Positions 28,636-36,208 of a DNA stretch of 64,000 bases are shown in pieces. This DNA is from Solitalea lacus (lineage in GTDB: Bacteria > Bacteroidota > Bacteroidia > Sphingobacteriales > Sphingobacteriaceae), in assembly GCF_022014595.1 (NCBI RefSeq), contig NZ_CP091740.1:744001-808000 (forward strand), read 5' to 3'. Below the pieces are notes generated by a model, which ran no database searches, was not told the origin of the DNA, and saw only the letters and a list, made by a program, of their open reading frames with translations. The translations under genes and the position numbers were made by a program. Numbering within the stretch: position 1 is the first letter of the stretch; each line of letters opens with the position of its first letter.

Positions 28636-29127
28636 CTAAACATGTTCAAACTGAAGCCGGATCGCTTCATTGTTTAAGTCAATTTGTATTGGCTGCTTAC
28701 GATTCTCCATCAAATGCAGAACCAATTTCGGCAAAAGCGCACTATTTTTTTCACTGTAGCGGACAGAGGCCCAGTAAAATGGTTGCTTGCTATTTATAGA
28801 AATTAACTCATCAAACTTGCTTTCTGTTTTTGATGCAAAAATCAAAGGAATACCCCATTTAATGCAAGCATTCCAAATATCTTCAGCATAATCAATTCCT
28901 TTTTCAGATGTAACAATTACAAATTGTACATGCAATTGATTTGCAGCTAAAAAACGACTTGTTTCTTTATAACGTATTTTTTTGGTGTATCGTTTTCCCA
29001 CAAGTTGTTCGTTTTCCAACTCACTTTTATGGTCATGCACTATCACAAGGTCATTAAAGTTTGCCGTGTTCAAAAATGATACAATTTCAGCTCCCGTCTG
29101 TTCTGCTCCGCCAATTAAAATGATCAT
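28636..29127 (-). CDS. Small protein of unknown function with a Rossmann-like start
   Basis: 163 residues, not recognised. It begins MIILIGGAEQTGAEIVSFLN, which resembles a dinucleotide-binding beta-alpha-beta turn of NAD-dependent epimerases, and has alternating strands and helices (VQFVIVTSEKGIDYAEDIW) but no catalytic SDR or epimerase motif, and at half the family length. Its ATG overlaps the mqnD stop codon by 4 bases, and the M23 gene follows at 12 bases, so it is in the menaquinone operon. A role in that pathway is possible from position only. Confidence 0.7.
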   Translation of the reverse strand: MIILIGGAEQTGAEIVSFLNTANFNDLVIVHDHKSELENEQLVGKRYTKKIRYKETSRFLAANQLHVQFVIVTSEKGIDYAEDIWNACIKWGIPLIFASKTESKFDELISINSKQPFYWASVRYSEKNSALLPKLVLHLMENRKQPIQIDLNNEAIRLQFEHV

Positions 29128-30032
29128 GATACAAAAAGGTTTTGGGTTGATGATTGGATAATTCCTTTTTCGGCAGCGATGTTAAACATTGTTTGTACCG
29201 CTTTTTTTCCATCGTGACCTAAGTCGATCGAAAACTTATTTACATAAGTGGTAATATGTTTATACATTACCTCCTCATCCATTTCCTGTGCATGCGCCTT
29301 AACAAAAGCCAATGGTTCTTTCGGGTTTTTGCAGGCAAACTCCACACTTTTGCGAATAATTCGATTGACTTTCTGTTGAATTTCCACTGGAAGCTCACGT
29401 TTAACACAAATACCTCCTAATGGAATCGGTGCACCAGTAAGCTGTTCCCAATATTCACCAAGATCAATCACTTTTTTTAGCCCTTTTTGCTGATAGGTGA
29501 AACGATTTTCATGGATGATCAAACCTAAATCAATTTCGTCATTTAAAAGTTTAGGCTCAATTTCGGAAAATACCAACTCTTGTTTTTGTAAAGCCATAGG
29601 AAAAGCCAGGCTTAACAAAAAGTTGGCAGTAGTATACTTACCAGGAATGCCAATTTTGAGTTCGTTTACTTTTTGAGCCACTCGTAAAGCCAATTTGGTA
29701 ACAGGTTCGCGACCTGAACAGGCAGCAATCCGATCTTTATCCGTCATGGTTTCTTCAGAAATATCAGTTTTAGAAATTAACAAGGGACCTACGCCAAAAC
29801 CTAAGGCGCTACCTGCGTCAAGCAATGCATACTGATCTGCCGCATAAGCAAAAGCATGGTAACTTAATTTGGTAATATCCAGTTCGCCTTTAAATGCCTT
29901 TTGGTTCAGTGTTTCCACATCGTCAAAAAATATTTCGAACTCCAAGCCTTCCGTGTCGATCTTTTTGTTGACCAATGCATCAAAAATAAAAGTATCGTTA
30001 GGGCAGGGTGAAAAACCTAATGTTAGTTTCAT
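29124..30032 (-). CDS. mqnD: 1,4-dihydroxy-6-naphthoate synthase, futalosine menaquinone pathway
   Basis: 302-residue enzyme converting cyclic dehypoxanthinylfutalosine to 1,4-dihydroxy-6-naphthoate. The family start LGFSPCPNDTFIFDAL is present, followed by the periplasmic-binding-protein-like fold (TKLSYHAFAYAADQYALLD, GIPGKYTTANFLL, DLGLIIHENRFTY with the catalytic His in IHE). It follows mqnB by 85 bases, and the next gene overlaps its stop codon. Together with mqnB it shows that this organism makes menaquinone by the futalosine route. Confidence 0.94.
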   Translation of the reverse strand: MKLTLGFSPCPNDTFIFDALVNKKIDTEGLEFEIFFDDVETLNQKAFKGELDITKLSYHAFAYAADQYALLDAGSALGFGVGPLLISKTDISEETMTDKDRIAACSGREPVTKLALRVAQKVNELKIGIPGKYTTANFLLSLAFPMALQKQELVFSEIEPKLLNDEIDLGLIIHENRFTYQQKGLKKVIDLGEYWEQLTGAPIPLGGICVKRELPVEIQQKVNRIIRKSVEFACKNPKEPLAFVKAHAQEMDEEVMYKHITTYVNKFSIDLGHDGKKAVQTMFNIAAEKGIIQSSTQNLFVS

Positions 30033-30117
30033 AACTCTAAATTCATAGTAAATGGTTCTATAACCATGGTTTTTAAATTAACATCATTAATAGACTATGG
30101 GCCATTAATCGATGTTC

Positions 30118-30735
30118 TTAACTAAATGAATTGACTATAGTAATTAAAGCCTGGTTAAGGTTGCTAATTGCAAGCGGAATATTCCAGGCATTGCGATTAC
30201 GCCTTTCAACGTAATTGGAAATGCTTCTTAGTTGCAGGCATTTAACCTGTTCAGTCAGGCAAACATATAATACAGCAGCCCCTTCCATGCTTTCCGATTG
30301 GGTAGCAAAACGTTGCTGAATGGCCGTGATGCTGGCCTCGTTGCCATGCACTTTATTTACAGTAATACCCGAAACTACTTGCAGTCCCTCTATTTGAAAT
30401 GGATTTATAAGCTTTTTGTTTGAAAATGGAGTTTCATTTTCATCAACAAAACCCAATGAAAAAAGGTCGATAAACTGATCTCCGTCTTCGGCTCCTAATT
30501 CTGGGAAGCAGTCGGATGCAACCTGTACCACCGAGCCAAGTGCTAATGACCGATCAAAACTGCCTGCAATGCCGGCATTGATAACCAGTTCATAACGATT
30601 GGAAAGTAATTTTTTTGTAAGCTGATAAGCTGTAGCCACCATGCCAATACCTGTTATCAAAACATCGCAATCAGCCTTTGTGTCTAAAAAAGGTTGAATT
30701 TCGGCTTGCGTAGCTGCAACAACTAAAAGTTTCAT
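30118..30735 (-). CDS. mqnB: Futalosine hydrolase
   Basis: Nucleosidase of the PNP/UDP family, 205 residues, releasing hypoxanthine from futalosine. MKLLVVAATQAEIQPFL is the usual start; the frame continues 34 codons upstream to 30837 but that part has no similarity to the family. The glycine-rich VLITGIGMVATAY, VINAGIAGSFDRSLALGSVV and the base-binding SMEGAAVLYVCL are visible. First gene of the mqnB-mqnD cluster. Confidence 0.92.
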   Translation of the reverse strand: MKLLVVAATQAEIQPFLDTKADCDVLITGIGMVATAYQLTKKLLSNRYELVINAGIAGSFDRSLALGSVVQVASDCFPELGAEDGDQFIDLFSLGFVDENETPFSNKKLINPFQIEGLQVVSGITVNKVHGNEASITAIQQRFATQSESMEGAAVLYVCLTEQVKCLQLRSISNYVERRNRNAWNIPLAISNLNQALITIVNSFS

Positions 30736-30936
30736 GGGAAGCAAAAGTAAGGAAATATATATTTTGAAAATGTTAGAATTACGGATGGAATTAGAATTCA
30801 ATGAATGCTTTGGATAAACATCCTGGGCTATATACATAGAAGGAAATTATACTAAACAATTTTCCAGTTTAGGAGTTAAGAATTTAGCACAATTGTTTGA
30901 CGCTCATCCCAAGTAAAAAATTTCGATATTTGCCCC

Positions 30937-31350
30937 ATGATTTATATTACACGTAGGGAGCGGTTTAATGCTGCTCACAAATTATTTCGTGAAGAATGGA
31001 GCCAAGAGAAAAATGCTGAAGTATTTGGCAAATGCTCTAATCCTAACTGGCATGGGCATAATTATGAACTTTATGTGACAGTCAAGGGGCATGTGAATCC
31101 AGAAACAGGATTTGTTATTGATTTAAAAGATCTGCGTGACATCATTAATACACGAGTTATTGATAAGATTGATCACAAAAACGTGAATTTGGATGTTGAT
31201 TTTATGAAAGGTAAAATGGCATCAACAGAAGTGTTGGCCATGGAAATTTTCAATCAGCTGAACGGACCAATTAAAGAGCAAGGCGCAATGTTGCATGCTG
31301 TTAAACTATACGAAACCGAAAATAACTTTGTTGAATATTTCGGTGATTAA
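30937..31350 (+). CDS. queD: 6-carboxy-5,6,7,8-tetrahydropterin synthase / PTPS family
   Basis: 137 residues with the T-fold zinc site: His14 (AAHKL), His39 and His41 (HGHNYEL), and Cys33 in KCSNPNWHGH. QueD turns dihydroneopterin triphosphate into carboxytetrahydropterin for queuosine; a close relative makes 6-pyruvoyltetrahydropterin. Its substrate is the product of FolE, whose gene starts 15 bases downstream, so both form a two-gene operon. A weak GATATTTG -7-like box lies immediately before the ATG. Confidence 0.9.
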   Translation: MIYITRRERFNAAHKLFREEWSQEKNAEVFGKCSNPNWHGHNYELYVTVKGHVNPETGFVIDLKDLRDIINTRVIDKIDHKNVNLDVDFMKGKMASTEVLAMEIFNQLNGPIKEQGAMLHAVKLYETENNFVEYFGD

Positions 31351-31365
31351 ACGCTCAAAACGCTT

Positions 31366-32016
31366 ATGGACGAATTTAAAAAAATTGCTTCCGGAATGAT
31401 GGAAGAAAACGAGATGGACGGTTATGCAAAGATTGACCGTTACAACGAAGACAAGATCAAAGATATTGCTGAAAAGTATTATGATATTTTAAAAGATATT
31501 GGTGAAAATCCTGATCGGGAGGGCTTAATTAAGACTCCTGAGCGTGTGGCAAAGGCACTTCAGTTTTTAACTCACGGTTATGATCTGGATCCACAGGAAA
31601 TCTTGAAATCAGCAATGTTTACCGAGGAATACAGCCAAATGGTGATAGTAAAGGATATTGAAGTATATTCAATGTGCGAGCACCATATGCTGCCTTTTTT
31701 TGGTAAAGCACATGTTGCATATATTCCTAACGGAAAGGTTGTTGGGTTGAGTAAACTTCCACGTGTGGTCGACGCCTTTTCACGTCGCTTACAGGTGCAA
31801 GAGCGTTTAACCAATGAAATACGTGATTGTATTCAAGAAACGCTGAACCCGCTGGGTGTTGCTGTTGTTATTGAATGTAAACACATGTGCATGAGCATGC
31901 GTGGTATTCAAAAACAAAACTCGGTAACAACCACCTCAGCCTTTACCGGAGAGTTTATTAATAATGAAAAAACCCGTTATGAGTTTATGCAGTTAATAGC
32001 AGCTCATTTAAGTTAG
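31366..32016 (+). CDS. folE: GTP cyclohydrolase I
   Basis: 216 residues. Opens GTP to dihydroneopterin triphosphate, the entry to folate, queuosine and pterins. The zinc site is visible: [20 protein letters not shown] and the second cysteine in [22 protein letters not shown] and the C-terminal [10 protein letters not shown] are also conserved. An acidic N-terminal extension of about 30 residues precedes the conserved [20 protein letters not shown]. Co-transcribed with queD. Confidence 0.96.
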   Translation: MDEFKKIASGMMEENEMDGYAKIDRYNEDKIKDIAEKYYDILKDIGENPDREGLIKTPERVAKALQFLTHGYDLDPQEILKSAMFTEEYSQMVIVKDIEVYSMCEHHMLPFFGKAHVAYIPNGKVVGLSKLPRVVDAFSRRLQVQERLTNEIRDCIQETLNPLGVAVVIECKHMCMSMRGIQKQNSVTTTSAFTGEFINNEKTRYEFMQLIAAHLS

Positions 32017-32064
32017 CTATTCTTTTAAACTTATTTATTGAATCAATTTAAAACCAAATTATAG

Positions 32065-32946
32065 ATGAAAGCATATGTTTTCCCTGGTCAGGGAGCACAA
32101 TTTGTAGGTATGGGTAAAGAGTTATACGAAACTTCGGCCCAAGCCAAAGAGTTGTTTGAAAAAGCCAATGAAATTATCGGTTTCCGTATTACGGATGTGA
32201 TGTTTAACGGAACTGACGAAGATTTAAAACAAACTAAGGTTACTCAACCAGCAATTTTCCTGCACTCGGTTATTTTGGCTAAAACTTTAGGCGAGAGCTT
32301 TAAGCCTGAAATGGTAGCCGGACACTCATTGGGTGAGTTTTCAGCATTAGTAGCCAACGGTACATTAGGCTTTGAGGACGGTTTGAAACTGGTAATTGCA
32401 CGTGCCAATGCAATGCAAAAAGCATGCGAGTTGCAGCCATCAACCATGGCGGCAATTTTAGGTTTGGAAGATAATGTAGTAGAAGATATTTGCGTTGCAA
32501 TTGATGAAGTGGTGGTTCCGGCTAATTACAACTGCCCGGGGCAGCTAGTAATTTCGGGTAGTATTGAAGGGGTGAATATTGCTTGTGAAAAGTTAAAGGA
32601 AGCCGGAGCAAAACGTGCTTTGGTGTTGAATGTAGGTGGAGCATTCCACTCGCCGTTAATGGAACCAGCACGAGTTGAGTTGGAGGATGCAATTAATGCT
32701 ACGGCATTTAATACGCCTGTTTGTCCTGTTTATCAAAACGTAAATGCTCAGCCAACAAGTGACCCGGAAGTGATTAAGAAAAACTTGATTGCTCAATTAA
32801 CTGGTGCTGTGAGATGGACCCAAACCGTACAAGCTATGTTGTCTGATGGGGCAAGTTCATTTACCGAAGTTGGTCCTGGTAATGTATTGCAAGGTTTAGT
32901 GAAAAAAGTAAGCAAAGAAGTAGCCACTGAGAGCGCTACTGTATAG
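32065..32946 (+). CDS. fabD: Malonyl-CoA:ACP transacylase
   Basis: 293-residue fatty-acid synthesis enzyme loading malonyl onto acyl carrier protein. FPGQGAQFVGMG is at the start, the nucleophile is in AGHSLGEFSALV (Ser88), and the catalytic His is in GGAFHSPLM. The C-terminal EVGPGNVLQGLVKK is typical. No other fab gene is adjacent here. A hairpin with a GAAA loop terminates the transcript. Confidence 0.97.
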   Translation: MKAYVFPGQGAQFVGMGKELYETSAQAKELFEKANEIIGFRITDVMFNGTDEDLKQTKVTQPAIFLHSVILAKTLGESFKPEMVAGHSLGEFSALVANGTLGFEDGLKLVIARANAMQKACELQPSTMAAILGLEDNVVEDICVAIDEVVVPANYNCPGQLVISGSIEGVNIACEKLKEAGAKRALVLNVGGAFHSPLMEPARVELEDAINATAFNTPVCPVYQNVNAQPTSDPEVIKKNLIAQLTGAVRWTQTVQAMLSDGASSFTEVGPGNVLQGLVKKVSKEVATESATV

Positions 32947-32968
32947 ACTGAATAAGAATTTTTGTTAT

Positions 32969-32999
32969 AGGGTATTGACGAAAGTTGATGCCCTTTTTT
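32969..32999 (+). terminator. Intrinsic terminator of fabD
   Basis: 11-bp imperfect stem agggtattgac (32969-32979) and gttgatgccct (32984-32994), the mismatches being G-U pairs, capped by a GAAA tetraloop and followed by ttttt. Confidence 0.75.
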
Positions 33000-33022
33000 A
33001 TTGCATTAAATAATCAAAAAAA

Positions 33023-33054
33023 TTTGCGTAGTTAAATAGCTACATTTATATTTG
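33023..33054 (+). promoter_or_regulatory. Promoter of the arsR-type cluster
   Basis: TTTG at 33023-33026, 20-bp spacer, TATATTTG at 33047-33054: both Bacteroidota consensus elements at proper spacing. The -7 box ends 15 bases before the ATG, so the message has almost no leader. Confidence 0.75.
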
Positions 33055-33069
33055 TAGTCAAATAACTAC
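33028..33069. promoter_or_regulatory. Twin palindromic operators of the ArsR-type repressor
   Basis: Two related 16-bp palindromes, gtagttaaatagctac (33028-33043) and gtagtcaaataactac (33054-33069), start 26 bp apart. The first covers the -33/-7 spacer and the second begins at the last base of the -7 box and ends at the base before the start codon. This is the arrangement expected of an autorepressing ArsR/SmtB regulator. Confidence 0.7.
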
Positions 33070-33399
33070 ATGATGAATCTGAGGAGAGATGTTTTTCAGG
33101 CTATAGCAGACCCGACGAGAAGGGCTATATTGCTACTGGTTGCTTCGCAATCTATGACAGCCGGTGCTATTGCTGCAAACTTTGACACTGCAAGGCCAAC
33201 AGTTTCAAAGCACTTGCAAATACTTACCGAGTGCCAATTGCTTGAACAAGAACAAAACGGTAGAGAAGTTTACTATCACATCAATGCCAAAAAAATGAAA
33301 GAAGTAGCTGATTTCATTGAACCATTCCGTCAAATGTGGGATGACAGGTTTAATAAATTGGAAGCTATCATGAAAAACTATACATCAAAAAAAGCCTAA
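33070..33399 (+). CDS. ArsR/SmtB-family transcriptional repressor
   Basis: 109-residue winged-helix regulator: [19 protein letters not shown], recognition helix [13 protein letters not shown], wing [10 protein letters not shown]. No cysteine metal-site motif (ELCVCDL type) is present, so it belongs to the non-metal group that is usually paired with an SRPBCC (AHSA1-like) gene. That gene follows after 1 base. It probably represses its own operon through the two palindromes upstream; the inducer is unknown. Confidence 0.93.
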   Translation: MMNLRRDVFQAIADPTRRAILLLVASQSMTAGAIAANFDTARPTVSKHLQILTECQLLEQEQNGREVYYHINAKKMKEVADFIEPFRQMWDDRFNKLEAIMKNYTSKKA

Positions 33400-33400
33400 T

Positions 33401-33865
33401 ATGGAACAAAAAACAAAAATTCATGCCGAAGACGGTAAACAGGAACTAGTAATAACAAGGGAGTTTGATTTGCCATTGGAATTGCTTTTTAAAGCATATG
33501 TAGAGCCAGAGATTGTTGAGCAATGGATGGGGACTAAGGTGCTGAAATTGGAAAATAAAAAGCATGGAAGCTGGCAATTTGAAACGACCGATGCTAAAGG
33601 GAATAAACACGGGTTCAATGGAGTAATTCATGAGTTTGAAGAGAACCGCAAAATCACACGAACATTTGAAATGGAGAATATGCCTTTTCCAGCCCAGCTA
33701 GAGTTTTTAGAATTTGAACAACTTACTGATGAAACCAGCAAGCTCACTATGCATGTTGTGTATAAATCGGTTGCACACAGAAATCAAATACTGCAGCTAC
33801 CTTTTGCTCAAGGTATAAATATGGCCCATAACAGATTACAAGACATCGTTAATAAATTAAACTAA
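33401..33865 (+). CDS. SRPBCC (AHSA1-like) domain protein
   Basis: 154-residue START/Bet v1-like fold of the activator-of-Hsp90-ATPase C-terminal type: VITREFDLPLELLFKAYVEP, then WMGTKVLKLENKKHGSW and a C-terminal helix FAQGINMAHNRLQDIV. These proteins hold a hydrophobic ligand cavity; the ligand here is unknown. The gene starts 1 base after the ArsR-type regulator, a common pairing. Confidence 0.9.
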   Translation: MEQKTKIHAEDGKQELVITREFDLPLELLFKAYVEPEIVEQWMGTKVLKLENKKHGSWQFETTDAKGNKHGFNGVIHEFEENRKITRTFEMENMPFPAQLEFLEFEQLTDETSKLTMHVVYKSVAHRNQILQLPFAQGINMAHNRLQDIVNKLN

Positions 33866-33871
33866 CTAACT

Positions 33872-34264
33872 ATGACAAAGCGAAATAAAATTATCTATTG
33901 GATTGCTACTATCTGGCTATCACTCGGAATGGTATCAACAGGAGCAGTACAGTTATTTAAAGGGAAAGAGGGTGCTGGAGGTGTAGAAAGTATAACACAC
34001 TTAGGTTATCCGATTTATTTTCTGACAATATTAGCCATTTGGAAATTTTTGGGAGTAATAATAGTGCTTATTCCTAAATTTCCGTTACTAAAGGAATGGG
34101 CATATGCAGGCTTTTTCTTTGCAATGTCGGGAGCGGTAATTTCACATATTGCCTCAGGCAGTGCAATGAATGAAGTGTTTCCTTCGTTGTTATTGTTAGC
34201 TCTGATTGTAATATCTTGGAATTTTAGACCTGCAGATAGAAGAATTACAGCGGTTAGTCAATAA
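33872..34264 (+). CDS. DoxX-like membrane protein
   Basis: 130 residues with four hydrophobic segments (about 8-27, 45-65, 72-92, 95-115), matching the DoxX-like family: WIATIWLSLGMVSTGAVQLF and AIWKFLGVIIVLIPKFPLLK EWAYAGFFF read continuously. Commonly found with ArsR-SRPBCC pairs in Bacteroidota. Exact role unknown, thought to be in membrane-linked redox or stress functions. It begins 6 bases after the SRPBCC gene. Confidence 0.85.
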   Translation: MTKRNKIIYWIATIWLSLGMVSTGAVQLFKGKEGAGGVESITHLGYPIYFLTILAIWKFLGVIIVLIPKFPLLKEWAYAGFFFAMSGAVISHIASGSAMNEVFPSLLLLALIVISWNFRPADRRITAVSQ

Positions 34265-34310
34265 AAGAAACAATATTCCATCTATCCTTTAAATAAAACA
34301 ATCATACCGT

Positions 34311-34898
34311 ATGAATAGCATGAATCCAAAAGTTGATTGGTTCTTCAATAACGCCGAAAAATGGCAAGAAGAAATAGAGAAACTGAGACTTATCGTTCTT
34401 GACTGCAATCTAACAGAAGAATTGAAGTGGGGTTGTCCTTGTTATACATTTCAGAAAAATAACATTGTTTTAATACATACGTTTAAAGACTACTGTGCGC
34501 TTTTGTTTTTTAAAGGAGCCCTGTTGAAGGATGCCAGAGATGTTTTAATTCAACAATCAAAAAACGTACAGGCGGCCCGTCAGATTCGGTTCAGCAATCT
34601 TAGGGAAATTGTTGAGATGGAAGCCCTCATTAAGGCTTATATTTATGAGGCTTTAGAAGTTGAAAAAGCCGGTTTGAAAGTGGAATTTAAAAAGACCGAT
34701 GAGTTTACAATTCCTGAGGAATTTCAGCATAAATTAGCTGAAATTCCCGACTTAAAAGTGGCCTTTGAAGCCTTGTCGCCGGGGCGGCAGCGAGCATACC
34801 TGCTACATTTTTCTCAACCTAAACAATCAAAAACCCGAGAGTCAAGGATTGAAAAGTATATGCCGCAAATCCTCAGTGGAAAAGGATTAAATGATTAG
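34311..34898 (+). CDS. YdeI/DUF1801-family protein
   Basis: 195 residues. The N-terminal DUF1801 module reads VDWFFNNAEKWQEEIEKLR with LKWGCPCYTFQKNNIVLIHT, and the C-terminal YdeI segment reads ALSPGRQRAYLLHFSQPKQS then TRESRIEKYMPQILSGKG. YdeI-type proteins are linked to antimicrobial peptide tolerance in enterobacteria, but biochemistry is not established. Codon 4 is a second possible ATG. 46 bases separate it from the DoxX gene, probably the same operon. Confidence 0.88.
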   Translation: MNSMNPKVDWFFNNAEKWQEEIEKLRLIVLDCNLTEELKWGCPCYTFQKNNIVLIHTFKDYCALLFFKGALLKDARDVLIQQSKNVQAARQIRFSNLREIVEMEALIKAYIYEALEVEKAGLKVEFKKTDEFTIPEEFQHKLAEIPDLKVAFEALSPGRQRAYLLHFSQPKQSKTRESRIEKYMPQILSGKGLND

Positions 34899-34924
34899 TC
34901 CGCGATGAGAAATAAATGAATTAG

Positions 34925-35032
34925 TTTGAAACAATTGAATTGGTTGAAGCAGGAGTTGAAGTTTTTAAAACTGACAAAGGGACTGGATCAAATGTGGAGA
35001 AGCTTGAAAAATACCTAAGCAAAAAACATTAA
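34925..35032 (+). pseudogene. C-terminal remnant of an unidentified gene
   Basis: Directly after an in-frame TAG, 35 sense codons read FETIELVEAGVEVFKTD then GSNVEKLEKYLSKKH and end at TAA, 7 bases before the next ATG. The composition is protein-like (charged, amphipathic), with no start codon and no ribosome site. It looks like the tail of a gene mostly deleted from this cluster; the family could not be named. Confidence 0.35.
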
Positions 35033-35039
35033 TTAGATT

Positions 35040-35603
35040 ATGCCTAATAAAAAGGAATTGTTACCTGAGCAACGTGAAGAGCTGCTCAAAATATTAAAAG
35101 TCCGTTTTGAGAAAAACAGGGGCCGACATGAGGGGCTTGAATGGGATAGTGTGCAAGCAAAGCTGGATGCTAATGCTGAAAAATTGTGGTCGCTTAATGA
35201 AATGGAAAGTACCGGAGGGGAGCCTGATGTTGTGGGTCAGGATAAAAATACGGGCGAATATATTTTTTATGATTGTTCAGCGGAAAGTCCGAAAGGCCGC
35301 AGAAGTGTTTGTTATGATCAAGCCGCATTGGAGTCAAGGAAAGAATATAAACCTGCAGATAGTGCGGTTAACATGGCTGCAGCCATGGGAATTGAGCTTT
35401 TAACCGAAGAGCAATATCAAGCCTTACAGAAACTTGGAAATTTCGATTTGAAAACGTCCAGTTGGATAGTAACACCTTCTGATATTAGAAAGCTCGGCGG
35501 CGCCATCTTTTGTGATCGTCGTTATAACACTGTCTTTGTGTATCACAATGGTGCGGAATCCTATTATGCCGCAAGAGGGTTTCGATGCTCATTAAGAGTC
35601 TAG
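35040..35603 (+). CDS. DUF4256-family protein
   Basis: 187 residues. Recognised from the family pattern LLKILKVRFEKNRGRHEGLE, then WSLNEMESTGGEPDVVG and YIFYDCSAESPKGRRSVCYD, and a C-terminal SSWIVTPSDIRKLGGAIF followed by NGAESYYAARGFR. Soluble and cytoplasmic; function unknown. It is the last gene of the ArsR-SRPBCC-DoxX-YdeI cluster. Confidence 0.88.
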   Translation: MPNKKELLPEQREELLKILKVRFEKNRGRHEGLEWDSVQAKLDANAEKLWSLNEMESTGGEPDVVGQDKNTGEYIFYDCSAESPKGRRSVCYDQAALESRKEYKPADSAVNMAAAMGIELLTEEQYQALQKLGNFDLKTSSWIVTPSDIRKLGGAIFCDRRYNTVFVYHNGAESYYAARGFRCSLRV

Positions 35604-35636
35604 AAAATATTTTTTCATCAATGAATGATGAGAATC

Positions 35637-36206
35637 TTAGTTTTTTGATTTTTCGTTGGGAGTTTTGTCAGGCGGTTGTATAATCCAAAATTTCGACATC
35701 AGCCAGCTGACTAACAAACCAACGAAACATCCAAAAATGACCTCTGCAACTTTGTGAAGTCCGTAAACAATGCCAATTTGTGATGACCCATGCATTATCC
35801 CAGAGGCAATAACCACTGCGGCAGTAATGGGAGCTTGGCGCCACATGGTTTTAATACGAATGATAAAGGAGGAAATAAGTACAGTTATGCCTAATGCAAC
35901 GGGCAGCATCCATTCTTTTGCACCTCCTAAAATTAGAAACAATAGCCCAACTATGCAGCCTACAAAAACATTGGTAAGCCGGGCTTTAAACATCCTGCGT
36001 GCTTCTTCAGGTTGTGGGTCTGATGCGGCAACCATTGATGCTATGGCCCAAATGGGGTTGGTGTCGTTTAAAAGCTGTAAGGAATTCCAAACAATCCAAG
36101 TGGCAATAACTACATTCACTGCAAAACGTATGGCCAGCAATTGATCAAATGTTAGCGCAAGCTGATCTAGAACTTGATGGGCTTTTTGTTCTCGATGTTT
36201 AGGCAT
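35637..36206 (-). CDS. FUSC-type inner membrane protein
   Basis: 189 residues with about four to five membrane segments and the FUSC-repeat look: AIRFAVNVVIATWIVW, NPIWAIASMVAASDPQPEEA, GCIVGLLFLILGGAKEW, VVIASGIMHG. FUSC proteins (fusaric acid resistance, AaeB) form the membrane part of aromatic acid or polyamine exporters; this one is a single short half without the soluble domain. It starts 2 bases after the stop codon of the neighbouring gene, so both products probably act together. Confidence 0.7.
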   Translation of the reverse strand: MPKHREQKAHQVLDQLALTFDQLLAIRFAVNVVIATWIVWNSLQLLNDTNPIWAIASMVAASDPQPEEARRMFKARLTNVFVGCIVGLLFLILGGAKEWMLPVALGITVLISSFIIRIKTMWRQAPITAAVVIASGIMHGSSQIGIVYGLHKVAEVIFGCFVGLLVSWLMSKFWIIQPPDKTPNEKSKN

Positions 36207-36208
36207 AC

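Noticed and set aside
30052-30067. Small palindrome atggtt-ctat-aaccat between mqnB and mqnD
   Set aside because: Only a 6-bp stem, no T tract and no promoter nearby; not enough to call a terminator or operator.
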